Of a stretch of DNA of 8,358 nucleotides, positions 1 to 7,162 are shown piece by piece. The stretch spans positions 1 through 8,358 of the forward strand of contig PXDE01000445.1 of assembly GCA_003566475.1 (NCBI GenBank), in the 5' to 3' direction. Under the pieces are notes generated by a model. It ran no database searches. It was not told the DNA's origin and saw only the letters and a list, made by a program, of their open reading frames with translations. The stretch comes from PVC group bacterium. Its GTDB lineage: Bacteria; Verrucomicrobiota; Kiritimatiellia; SS1-B-03-39; PXDE01. A program made the position numbers and the translations under genes. The stretch's first letter is position 1. Every line of letters starts with the position of its first letter.

Positions 1-1691
1 CCCATGAGGCGCTTGCCAGCCCGGGACAGGTCCTCGATTTGCTTGGCCTCGGCCGGGGTGGGGGGCTGGCCGGGACTGGGGGCGACATAGTTGCCCAGCC
101 CATAGCGAGGAAGATCGAGCTGATTGATGGTGCTGACCACGTCTTCGCAGTAGAGACGGCCATACTGGTCCTGCGGATCGCCCTCGTTCACGCGGAACTT
201 CAGGGTCTTGGGGACGCGGGTCGGGAAGTAGGATCGGGTGCCGTCCTCGAAGGTCAGGTACTTCTGGTTCCGCTCCGGGTCGTGGTGGGCGTAGTTGTCC
301 TGAATGAACGTGCGGGTCCGGCGGACGAGATAGAGGCGCATCAGCTCCCGCCAGTCGTCGGGGTGCTCGCTATGCTCGAAGGCGGCCAGGGACCGGATGG
401 AGCACTGGTGCCGGGCGAGGAACTCCGTCTCCGAGACGTCCTTGAGCATCCGCTCGGGCCGGATGCCCAGATCCCGGTCCTCGGGAACAAAGAGCCGGAG
501 CTGGCTGCCCAGGTCGAGGTAGCTCTTGTTGTAGGGGGTGGCGGAGAGCAGGATCACCCGGCTCTCGTTCTTCGAGATATAGTCGCGGATGGCCGCGTAG
601 CGCTTGCCTTCGCGGTTGCGGAGGTTGTGGCTCTCGTCCACCACGACCAGGCGGTAGCGCCTGCACTCGGGGAGCTCGGCGATGGCCCGGGTGATGGACA
701 CCACCTTGGCGTGCAGCTTGTACTCCTCCCGGTAGTCCTCCCACATCCGGACCAGGTTCCTGGGGCAGATGATCAGGGTCTCGAGGTCGTGGTCCTCCTG
801 GAAGATCCGGGCCACGGCCGTGGCCATGAGGGTCTTGCCGAGGCCGACCACGTCCCCGATCATCACGCCCCGCCGCTTATTCAGGTGGTGGGCGGCGATC
901 TTAACCGCCGCGACCTGGAAATCGAACAGCCGGTTTCCGAACTCCTTGGGGATCCGGAACTCGGTGAGACCGGCGCGGGCCTCCTGGGAGAGGCAGTACG
1001 CCATCTTGAGGTAGATGTGGTAGGGCAGCACCGGCGTTTCGCGGGCCCAGCTCGTCTCGATGATCTCCACGAGTTCCTGGGAGATGTCCAGGCACCAGCG
1101 GTCATTCCAGCGGTCCTCGAACCACTGGGCCAGCTTCCGTGCGGCGTCGTGGTCGAGGACGTCCACATTCAGCTCCCCCTGCCGGGAGAGCCCGGCCATG
1201 GTGAGGTTGCTGCTGCCGAGGTATCCGACGATGGGGTTGATGGGGTCCGGCCGGAAGAGGAGGTAGAGCTTGGCGTGGAGGGGGTGCTTGACGAAGAGCT
1301 TCACCACCACCTTCCCGGCCTTGATCTGGTGGGCCAGGCGGCGCAGTCCGGCCTCGTCCTCGCCGGTGGGGGCGCCGTAGCAGAGCTGGTCCCGGAACTC
1401 CTCGGCCAGACGGCGCCGGATGCGCAGAGCCGTCGCGTTGTCCATCCGGGAGGTGGTGTCGGTGAGGCTGAGGGCGGAGCGCAGCTCCTCGTCGGGCAGC
1501 CTCTGCATGCCAACCAGGAGGCGGCAGCAGTGGCCTTCGCCCCCGGGCCAGGCCTCCACGTAGTCGTGCAACCGCCTCCAACCCCGGAGGTTGAAGTAGC
1601 CCACGCAGAAATCGGCGCGGCTGGACAGGCCCAGCGTCTGCTGGAGGGCGGGCAGCAGGCTGTCCTGGATGTTGTCGAAAATGCGGGGCAT
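1..1691 (-). CDS. PLD-nuclease/SNF2-like helicase fusion protein, 3' end beyond window
   Basis: Reading the minus strand from ATG at 1691 gives 563 codons without a stop, running off the left edge. Residues about 1-230 form a phospholipase-D-like domain: HAKLYLL (H139, K141) followed by GSSNLT (159-164), the pairing typical of PLD-family nucleases joined to helicases. Residues about 260-400 carry superfamily 2 helicase motifs: FDFQVAAV (Q-motif-like), Walker A GDVVGLGKT (279-287), motif II DESH (352-355) and motif III SATP (383-386). The last residues, GKRLMG, resemble the start of the second helicase lobe in SNF2-related proteins, so the ATPase C-lobe should lie just outside the window. The protein probably acts on DNA in the cytoplasm. 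Such fusions occur in restriction, defence and repair settings, but the actual role is inferred, not shown. The start has no clear Shine-Dalgarno sequence, but the N-terminus MPRIFDNI reads like a natural domain start. It faces away from the trp operon. Confidence 0.88.
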   Translation of the reverse strand, partial: MPRIFDNIQDSLLPALQQTLGLSSRADFCVGYFNLRGWRRLHDYVEAWPGGEGHCCRLLVGMQRLPDEELRSALSLTDTTSRMDNATALRIRRRLAEEFRDQLCYGAPTGEDEAGLRRLAHQIKAGKVVVKLFVKHPLHAKLYLLFRPDPINPIVGYLGSSNLTMAGLSRQGELNVDVLDHDAARKLAQWFEDRWNDRWCLDISQELVEIIETSWARETPVLPYHIYLKMAYCLSQEARAGLTEFRIPKEFGNRLFDFQVAAVKIAAHHLNKRRGVMIGDVVGLGKTLMATAVARIFQEDHDLETLIICPRNLVRMWEDYREEYKLHAKVVSITRAIAELPECRRYRLVVVDESHNLRNREGKRYAAIRDYISKNESRVILLSATPYNKSYLDLGSQLRLFVPEDRDLGIRPERMLKDVSETEFLARHQCSIRSLAAFEHSEHPDDWRELMRLYLVRRTRTFIQDNYAHHDPERNQKYLTFEDGTRSYFPTRVPKTLKFRVNEGDPQDQYGRLYCEDVVSTINQLDLPRYGLGNYVAPSPGQPPTPAEAKQIEDLSRAGKRLM

Positions 1692-1734
1692 GGCGATGGG
1701 CGGTGCGGATGTCCCCGAGACGTTACCAGAGCAC

Positions 1735-1750
1735 GCTTCGCGAGCGAAGC
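1735..1750. repeat. Short perfect inverted repeat (7-bp arms, 2-nt loop)
   Basis: GCTTCGC (1735-1741) and GCGAAGC (1744-1750) are perfectly complementary around GA. The repeat lies 44 bp upstream of the helicase start. No T-run follows on either strand, so it is not an intrinsic terminator. It could form a hairpin in the helicase mRNA leader, act as a protein site or be a REP-like element; the sequence does not decide between these. Confidence 0.5.
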
Positions 1751-1826
1751 CCGTTGTCTGGACCCGGTGCGGCGTACAGATTCTGGCGGTGCGCTGGCGA
1801 GATGTAAGGAGGCTGCAACCGCCGCA

Positions 1827-1864
1827 ACTATCAATTTGACCCGGATTGATAGTAGATTGATGGT
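1827..1864. promoter_or_regulatory. Operator-like repeat cluster (inverted repeat plus direct half-site)
   Basis: ACTATCAAT (1827-1835) and ATTGATAGT (1845-1853) are perfect 9-bp inverted arms with a 9-bp spacer. A third half-site, ATTGATGGT (1856-1864), repeats the right arm with one mismatch at a distance of exactly 11 bp, about one helical turn. The cluster sits in the most AT-rich part of the divergent region, 136 bp from the helicase start and 123 bp from the chosen trpF start. This geometry fits a dimeric helix-turn-helix regulator binding one face of the DNA. Each arm also contains TTGATA pointing outward, so the arms may double as -35 elements of divergent promoters; a weak -10, TGTAAC at 1867-1872, lies 15 bp beyond the right one. 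I do not recognise the regulator. Confidence 0.55.
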
Positions 1865-1986
1865 TCTGTAACTCTTGGGACGGCCACTTCCCCTTCATGG
1901 GTCGGGTTCCAGCGCCGGCCTCCGGTGGCCATGTGCTCTCTCCCGCTCTGCTTGACGCTTCGGCAGCGAGACCGGATGCTCGGCGG

Positions 1987-2612
1987 ATGGAATCCGGAAC
2001 TTCAGGGCGGGCTCGGCCAGGCCGCTTCATCAAGGTCTGCGGCGTCACCTCGGCGTCCCAGGCGCAGGCGGTGTCGGCGCTGGGGCCGGACGCGGTGGGG
2101 TTCATTTTCTGGGCCCGGTCAAAGCGGGCGGTCTGTCCCAAGGACGTGGGCGGCTGGGAGACCGCGCCCGGCGTGCTCCGGATCGGGGTGTTCGTGGATC
2201 CGGAACTCGCCGAGGTCGAAGCGGCCCGCGAGGCGGCGCGGCTGGATGGGGTGCAACTCCATGGCGGGGAGACCCCCGAGTTCTGCCGGGCCGTGGGTAG
2301 CCGGGTGTGGAAGGCGCTGCACGACGACGACCAGACGCCGGATCGGGCGGCCGCCTATCCCGTTGACGCCGTGCTCCTGGACACTAGAGTGGGCGCCCTT
2401 CCCGGAGGCACCGGACAGACCGGCGACTGGGACCGGGCCGCCGCGCTGGTCCGGGGGACGAGGGTTCCGGTCATCCTGGCCGGCGGCCTCGGGCCGGGGA
2501 ACCTCGGGGACGCCATCCGCCGCGTGAACCCCTGGGGCGTGGATGTGAACTCGGGCGTCGAGGTGTCGCCCGGGATGAAGAATCTCCATCAGGTGGAAGA
2601 GGCGATCGCGAT

Positions 2613-2628
<16 letters not shown>
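1987..2628 (+). CDS. trpF: Phosphoribosylanthranilate isomerase
   Basis: TrpF catalyses the Amadori rearrangement of phosphoribosylanthranilate to CdRP in tryptophan synthesis, as a cytoplasmic TIM-barrel enzyme. The 213-residue product shows the family motifs in order: FIKVCGVT with catalytic Cys18, GVQLHG in mid-barrel, LLDT with catalytic Asp132, GGTGQTGDW (family GGTGxxFDW), LAGGLGPGN and GVDVNSGVE (family VDVSSGVE), the last binding phosphate. The length is normal for a monofunctional TrpF. The frame stays open upstream to an ATG at 1897, but homology begins only near residue 13 of the shorter form, so ATG 1987 is preferred; neither start has a strong Shine-Dalgarno sequence and GTG 1933 is also possible. 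The gene overlaps trpB by 16 nt and is first in the operon. Confidence 0.93.
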
Positions 2629-3832
<1,204 letters not shown>

Positions 3833-3836
<4 letters not shown>

Positions 3837-4717
3837 GCCCGGCCAGCATGACCGGCCATGGCCGGGGGGAGGCCCGGCGCGGCGGCGTCCGGGCCTCGGT
3901 CGAGGTGTCCTCGGTCAATCGAAAGCAGCTCGATATCCAGGTCCGGTGCGACCGGGCCCTGGAAGGGCTGGTCCCCCAGGTCCAGGAGGAGGTGGCCCGG
4001 CGCATCACCCGCGGCCGGGTCCAGGTCCAGATCGGCTGCGCGGGCGACAGCCCGAAGTTCCGTCCCGAGATCCGGGTGGACGAAGCCCTGGCCGGGGCCA
4101 CCGCCGAGGCCCTCGCCCGCACGGCCGAACGGCTCGGCCTGAGCGCGGACCTGTCCGCCCGCGACCTCATCGCCTGGCCGGGCGTGGTGACGGTAGTGCC
4201 TCACGAGGCCACCACCGAGGACGCCTGGCCCGCGGTGCGCGCCGCCCTCCGGCAGGCCCTCAAGGCGCACGGGGCCCTGCGGCGGACCGAAGGCGAGGCG
4301 CTGGGCCGCGATCTCCTCGGCCGGGTGGAAACGCTGCGCAAGCTGGTCGGCCGCATGGAGGCCCGGGTGCCGGCCGTGCGGGAGCAGCTCCGCGAGCAGA
4401 TGCGCCGCCGCATCCGCGAGGCCGGGGTCGATCTCGCCGACGACGACGAACGGCTCCGCAAGGAGATCGCCTTCCTGGCCGAACGGTCGGATGTGGCCGA
4501 GGAGCTGACCCGGCTGGCCAGCCACTTCGACCAGGCCGCCCGGCTCCTGCGCGGCCGGGCCCCCGTCGGACGCACCCTGGACTTCCTGTGCCAGGAGATG
4601 CTGCGCGAGCTGAACACCATCGGCAGCAAGTCCGCCGACCTGGGGATGACGCGCCGGGTGATCGAAGGCAAGGCCGAGCTGGAGCGCCTGCGCGAGCAGG
4701 TGCAGAATCTGGAATGA
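3833..4717 (+). CDS. yicC: YicC/YloC-family endoribonuclease
   Basis: The 294-residue product matches the YicC/YloC family in full: N-terminal SMTGHGRGE (residues 5-13), VEVSSVNRKQLDIQVR, ITRGRVQVQ, and the C-terminal DUF1732 signature EIAFLAERSDVAEELTRL, then LDFLCQEMLRELNTIGSKS and a terminal REQVQNLE. Family members are reported to be endoribonucleases that take part in RNA turnover, including small-RNA decay in enterobacteria; the substrate here is unknown. The long, charged C-terminal half is predicted to be helical. The ATG forms an ATGA overlap with the trpB stop, and the TGA forms an ATGA overlap with gmk. Linkage of yicC to gmk is widely conserved in bacteria, which supports both calls. 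Confidence 0.95.
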
Positions 4718-5340
4718 TCGAGCTTCCCCCCTGTCCTCTGCTCATTGTGGTGTCCGGGCCCTCCGGGGTGGGCAAGTCCACCCTGTGCGACCGTCTGGTG
4801 AAGGAGCGTCCCCGCACCGTGTATTCCATCTCGTGCACCACCCGCCCCCCCCGCGCGGGCGAGGTGGACGGGCGCGAGTATCATTTCCTGTCCGAGGACG
4901 AGTTCGCCCGGCGGGTGGACGCGGGCGAGTTCGCCGAGCACGCGGTGGTCCATGGTGCCCGCTATGGCACGCTCGCCGAGACCTTGCGGTCCGAGGCTGT
5001 CCGGGGGCACGATGTGGTCATGGACATCGATGTGCAGGGCGCGGCCCAGCTCCGGTCCCGGATGGCCGCTCCGGACGCCCGGTCGGTCTGGCCGGGCGCC
5101 TACCTCGACGTGTTCATCGCCCCGCCGACCTGGGACGAGCTGGCCGACCGCCTGCGCGGTCGGGCCACCGATGGCGACGACGTCATCGCCCGCCGTCTCG
5201 ACCGGGCCCGGGCCGAGCTGGACCGCTGGTCCGAATACCAGTACCTCATCGTCAACCGCGAGCGGGAGGATAGCTATCGCCAGCTCGACGCCGTGCTGAC
5301 CGCCGAATCGCTGCGGGTGCGGGAAGGAGACCGGCCGTGA
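4714..5340 (+). CDS. gmk: Guanylate kinase
   Basis: Gmk phosphorylates GMP or dGMP to the diphosphate with ATP, an essential cytoplasmic step in guanine nucleotide supply. The 208-residue product carries the P-loop GPSGVGKST at residues 15-23, the GMP-binding segment SCTTRPPRAGEVDGREYHF, the Y-G-T lid segment ARYGTL, and DIDVQGA, all hallmarks of the family. A slightly longer than usual loop, PDARSVWPGAY, precedes the DVFIAPP strand. The ATG at 4714 overlaps the yicC stop by 4 nt, and the TGA overlaps the coaC GTG start. In many bacteria rpoZ (RNA polymerase omega) follows gmk; here coaC follows directly. Confidence 0.97.
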   Translation: MIELPPCPLLIVVSGPSGVGKSTLCDRLVKERPRTVYSISCTTRPPRAGEVDGREYHFLSEDEFARRVDAGEFAEHAVVHGARYGTLAETLRSEAVRGHDVVMDIDVQGAAQLRSRMAAPDARSVWPGAYLDVFIAPPTWDELADRLRGRATDGDDVIARRLDRARAELDRWSEYQYLIVNREREDSYRQLDAVLTAESLRVREGDRP

Positions 5341-5888
5341 GCGCGAAGATTCTGCTGGGGGTGTCGGGGTCCATCGCCGCCTACAAGGCGGCCGACCTGG
5401 TCCGCCTCCTCCGGCGGCGAGGGTGGGAGGTGTCGGTGATGATGACCCGGTCCGCCACCGCCTACGTGGGGCCGCTCACCTTCCGGGCCCTCACCGGCCG
5501 CCCGGTGGCGGCGGGCGAGTTCCACGAGGAGGGCGAGCACATGTTCCTGCACATCGACCTCGCCCGCTGGGCCGATCTGGTGCTCGTCGCGCCCTGCACC
5601 GCGAACCTGCTGGCCAAGCTGGCCCACGGCCTGGCCGACGACATCGTCAGCGCCACCGCGCTCGCCTCGCGGGCCCCCCTCATGGTGGCCCCGGCCATGA
5701 ACACCGCCATGTGGGAGAATCCGGCCACCCGGGCCAACGTGGCCACCCTGAAGGAGCGCGGGGTCCAGGTGCTCGACACCGAGGCCGGCGAGCTGGCCTG
5801 CGGGGAGGTCGGGGAGGGGCGGCTGCTCGCGCCCGAGGTCATCGCGGAGGCGGTGGCGGCGTTCCTCGCCGGCCGGTCCGGTCCGTAG
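5337..5888 (+). CDS. coaC: Phosphopantothenoylcysteine decarboxylase (CoaC domain as separate gene)
   Basis: CoaC is the flavoprotein that decarboxylates 4'-phosphopantothenoylcysteine to 4'-phosphopantetheine in coenzyme A synthesis. The 183-residue product has the FMN-binding GSIAAYK (11-17), the likely catalytic His72 in FLHIDLARWAD, the PAMNTAMW motif (119-126) with Asn122, and the flexible active-site segment GELACGE with Cys155. It starts at GTG 5337, giving a GTGA overlap with the gmk stop, and has a good AAGGAG 7 nt upstream. In most bacteria this domain is fused to CoaB as CoaBC (about 400 residues). Here it ends in TAG right after the domain, in a different frame from coaB. Enzyme of the monofunctional kind, or natural gene fission, fits best. 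Confidence 0.95.
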   Translation: MSAKILLGVSGSIAAYKAADLVRLLRRRGWEVSVMMTRSATAYVGPLTFRALTGRPVAAGEFHEEGEHMFLHIDLARWADLVLVAPCTANLLAKLAHGLADDIVSATALASRAPLMVAPAMNTAMWENPATRANVATLKERGVQVLDTEAGELACGEVGEGRLLAPEVIAEAVAAFLAGRSGP

Positions 5889-5890
5889 GC

Positions 5891-6538
5891 ATGCGCATCC
5901 TCATCACCGCCGGCCCCACCCGCGAGCCCATCGACCCGGTGCGGTTCCTCAGCAACCGCTCCACCGGCAAGATGGGATTCGCCATCGCCGCCGCCGCCGT
6001 CGCCCGCGGCCACGACGTGCACCTGATCTCCGGGCCGGTGGCGTTGGCCCCGCCGGAGGGGCTGGCCCGGTTCACCGCAGTCACCACCGCCGCCGAGATG
6101 CTGGACGCGGTGCGGGCGGGGCTGGCCGAGGCCGAGGTGCTGGTGATGTGCGCGGCGGTGGCCGACTACCGTCCCGCCACCGTGTCCGCGCGGAAGCTGA
6201 AGAAGGGCGAAGGGCCGATGGCGCTGCATCTCGAACGCACGGCCGACATTCTGAGCGAGGTCGCGCCGATGAAGGGAGACCGCGTGTTCGTGGGCTTCGC
6301 GGCGGAGACGGAGCGGGTGATCGAGGAGGCGTCGCGCAAGCGGCGCGACAAGGGACTCGACCTCATCCTGGCCAATGATGTGTCGTCGGCGGACGCCGGT
6401 TTCGCGGCCGACACCAACCGGGTGACGCTGATGGAGGCGGGCCGTGAGCCCGAGCCGTGGCCGCTCGCTTCCAAGGCCGAGGTGGCCGCCCGGCTGGTGG
6501 TGCGGATCGAGCGTATCGCCTCTTGCCTAGGAAAGTAG
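5891..6538 (+). CDS. coaB: Phosphopantothenate-cysteine ligase (CoaB domain as separate gene)
   Basis: CoaB activates 4'-phosphopantothenate, with CTP in most bacteria, and joins it to cysteine, the step before CoaC. The 215-residue product shows ITAGPTREPIDPVRFL at the N-terminus, SNRSTGKMG (21-29), AAVADYRP (88-95), the conserved KLKK (102-105), GFAAET (135-140) and LILANDV (158-164). These are the substrate-binding and active-site elements of bacterial CoaB, and the domain is complete. ATG 5891 follows the coaC stop by 2 nt in another frame and has no clear Shine-Dalgarno, so reinitiation after coaC is likely. The stop codon lies inside the hairpin at 6522-6543. It is the last gene of the six-gene run. 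Confidence 0.94.
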   Translation: MRILITAGPTREPIDPVRFLSNRSTGKMGFAIAAAAVARGHDVHLISGPVALAPPEGLARFTAVTTAAEMLDAVRAGLAEAEVLVMCAAVADYRPATVSARKLKKGEGPMALHLERTADILSEVAPMKGDRVFVGFAAETERVIEEASRKRRDKGLDLILANDVSSADAGFAADTNRVTLMEAGREPEPWPLASKAEVAARLVVRIERIASCLGK

Positions 6539-6543
6539 GCAAG
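6522..6543 (+). repeat. Perfect hairpin over the coaB stop codon
   Basis: CTTGCCTA (6522-6529) and TAGGCAAG (6536-6543) are perfectly complementary around a 6-nt loop, GGAAAG. The stop TAG (6536-6538) is in the right arm. The hairpin lies exactly at the end of the operon, where a terminator is expected, but it is followed by a run of seven A instead of T. It may protect the mRNA 3' end or aid termination in another way, but it is not a standard intrinsic terminator for the plus strand. Confidence 0.55.
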
Positions 6544-6554
6544 GCAAAAAAACC

Positions 6555-6576
6555 ATGGGAAAGGGTCACTTCCCAT
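6555..6576 (+). repeat. Second inverted repeat downstream of coaB
   Basis: ATGGGAA (6555-6561) and TTCCCAT (6570-6576) form a perfect 7-bp stem with an 8-nt loop. It starts 12 bp after the first hairpin, and its right end touches the possible -35 element TTGACG at 6576. It could be part of a termination region, or an operator for the promoter of the histone-like gene. Confidence 0.4.
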
Positions 6577-6606
6577 TGACGCGATCCGCTTGCCTTCGCG
6601 TAAGGT
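6576..6606 (+). promoter_or_regulatory. Possible sigma-70-type promoter of the histone-like gene
   Basis: TTGACG (6576-6581) resembles a -35 box, and TAAGGT (6601-6606) a -10 box. The 19-bp spacer is longer than the best spacing of about 17, so this is tentative. If used, transcription would start near 6613 and leave a leader of about 150 nt before the ATG at 6763. No other promoter-like pair in the 6539-6762 region looked better. Confidence 0.35.
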
Positions 6607-6729
6607 GGTGACAAGTCAGGATGGTTGCGGTCGCGTCCGGACGACCGGCCTAGCATCGGAAACCGGATGGGCGACGGAGCATCTCTGACCGCGGCGCGGA
6701 CCCACGACGGGCCGTGTCAAGAGCAACCA

Positions 6730-6758
6730 GGGGCGCAACGCCCCGACAGGAGGGGGAG
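6730..6758 (+). promoter_or_regulatory. Leader hairpin and strong Shine-Dalgarno before histone-like gene
   Basis: GGGGCG (6730-6735) and CGCCCC (6739-6744) form a perfect 6-bp stem with a 3-nt CAA loop. Only three nucleotides later lies the long Shine-Dalgarno AGGAGG (6748-6753, continuing as GGG), 9 nt before ATG 6763. The hairpin leaves the ribosome site free but could influence ribosome loading or mRNA stability. The strength of the Shine-Dalgarno fixes the start at 6763 and suggests high expression. Confidence 0.5.
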
Positions 6759-6762
6759 AGAC

Positions 6763-7053
6763 ATGGCAGCGAAGAAGAAAGCCGCGAAGAAGGCGCCGGC
6801 CCGGAAGAAGGCCCCGGCCAAGAAGAAGGTCGCGAAGAAGAAGGTGGCCAAGAAGGCCCCGGCCAAGAAGAAGGTCGCCAAGAAGAAGGTCGCCCGGAAG
6901 AAGGCTTCCCCGCTCGCGGCCAAGAAGAAGGCGGCCAAGAAGGCCCCGGCCAAGAAGAAGGCCGCCAAGAAGGCCCCGGCCAAGAAGAAGGCCGCCAAGA
7001 AGGCCCCGGCCAAGAAGAAGGCCGCCAAGAAGAAGGTCGCCAAGAAGAAGTAG
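6763..7053 (+). CDS. Histone H1-like lysine/alanine-rich DNA-binding protein
   Basis: The 96-residue product has 47 Lys, 2 Arg, 32 Ala, 7 Pro and 5 Val, with only single Met, Ser and Leu. There are no acidic or aromatic residues and no globular domain. KKAAKKAP and KKKVAKK units recur throughout, like the tails of eukaryotic histone H1 and bacterial H1-like or AlgP-type proteins. Such proteins bind DNA or RNA by charge and help to organise the nucleoid; that role is inferred here from composition. The reading frame is also open upstream, but ATG 6763 with its strong AGGAGG is clearly the start. Residues 57-86 are three copies of a 10-residue unit encoded by 30-bp tandem repeats. The gene probably stands alone, with hairpins on both sides. 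Lys is almost always AAG. Confidence 0.85.
   Translation: MAAKKKAAKKAPARKKAPAKKKVAKKKVAKKAPAKKKVAKKKVARKKASPLAAKKKAAKKAPAKKKAAKKAPAKKKAAKKAPAKKKAAKKKVAKKK
6931..7020 (+). repeat. 30-bp tandem repeat, three copies, inside the histone-like gene
   Basis: Three consecutive 30-bp units lie at 6931-6960, 6961-6990 and 6991-7020. Each begins GCSGCCAAGAAGGCCC and encodes AAKKAPAKKK. Units 2 and 3 are identical and unit 1 differs only in its third base (G for C). A 12-bp partial unit follows at 7021. Because the unit length is a multiple of three, gain or loss of copies would change protein length without breaking the frame. Confidence 0.9.
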
Positions 7054-7073
7054 GCCGCCGCTTCCGCAACTGT

Positions 7074-7125
7074 AACCGGTGCGGCCCCGGCGTCCTCGCG
7101 GCCCGGGGCCGCGCTGTATCCGGTT
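7074..7125 (+). terminator. Strong nested GC hairpin after the histone-like gene
   Basis: GCGGCCCCGG (7081-7090) pairs perfectly with CCGGGGCCGC (7103-7112) around a 12-nt loop. An outer stem, AACCGG (7074-7079) with CCGGTT (7120-7125), could extend it. It begins 21 nt after the stop of the histone-like gene and ends 37 nt before nrdR. Only a poor T-containing tail (TTCTTG) follows, so it is a terminator-like structure of the weak-U type common in GC-rich genomes. It may separate the two transcripts or stabilise the upstream mRNA. Confidence 0.6.
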
Positions 7126-7162
7126 CTTGCCCGAACCGCCCTCCCGGGTGTAGGAGTCTGCC

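Larger units (their letters stand above)
1692..1986. other. Divergent intergenic region between helicase and trpF
   Basis: This stretch separates two genes transcribed away from each other, so it should hold both promoters. Its AT content rises sharply around 1826-1875 compared with the rest of the window, as expected of a control region. It contains the hairpin at 1735-1750 and the repeat cluster at 1827-1864, listed separately. From about 1897 the trpF frame is open upstream of the chosen start, so the right part could be coding if trpF begins earlier. I see no small gene here that I could defend. Confidence 0.6.

Noticed and set aside
123..131. Another copy of the half-site ATTGATGGT inside the helicase gene
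   Set aside because: It is a lone half-site within coding sequence, with no partner arm nearby, so a regulatory role cannot be supported.
601..614. Shared 14-mer CGCTTGCCTTCGCG at 601-614 and 6587-6600
   Set aside because: One copy is inside the helicase and the other is intergenic. With no flanking similarity it is probably chance in GC-rich DNA.
39..1871. 610-residue open frame on the plus strand
   Set aside because: It is antisense to the PLD-helicase, which shows clear ordered motifs. The plus-strand translation is Gly/Val/Leu/Glu-rich without any recognisable domain, a usual mirror of a GC-rich gene.
5423..5890. Upstream extension of the coaB frame within coaC
   Set aside because: It is out-of-frame coaC sequence with shadow composition. 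CoaB homology begins at ATG 5891.
6601..6762. Known riboswitch in the histone-like gene leader
   Set aside because: I looked for conserved cores such as cyclic-di-GMP, SAM and cobalamin types and could not match any.
6717..7043. 108-residue minus-strand frame rich in Phe, Leu and Ala that resembles a membrane protein
   Set aside because: It is the antisense of Lys/Ala codons: AAG reads as CTT-type and AAGAAG as TTC-type codons, producing FFLA repeats. The sense gene has a strong ribosome site and start.
7127..7156. TTGCCC and TGTAGG as a promoter for nrdR
   Set aside because: The -10 would merge with the Shine-Dalgarno and leave almost no leader, and both boxes match poorly.
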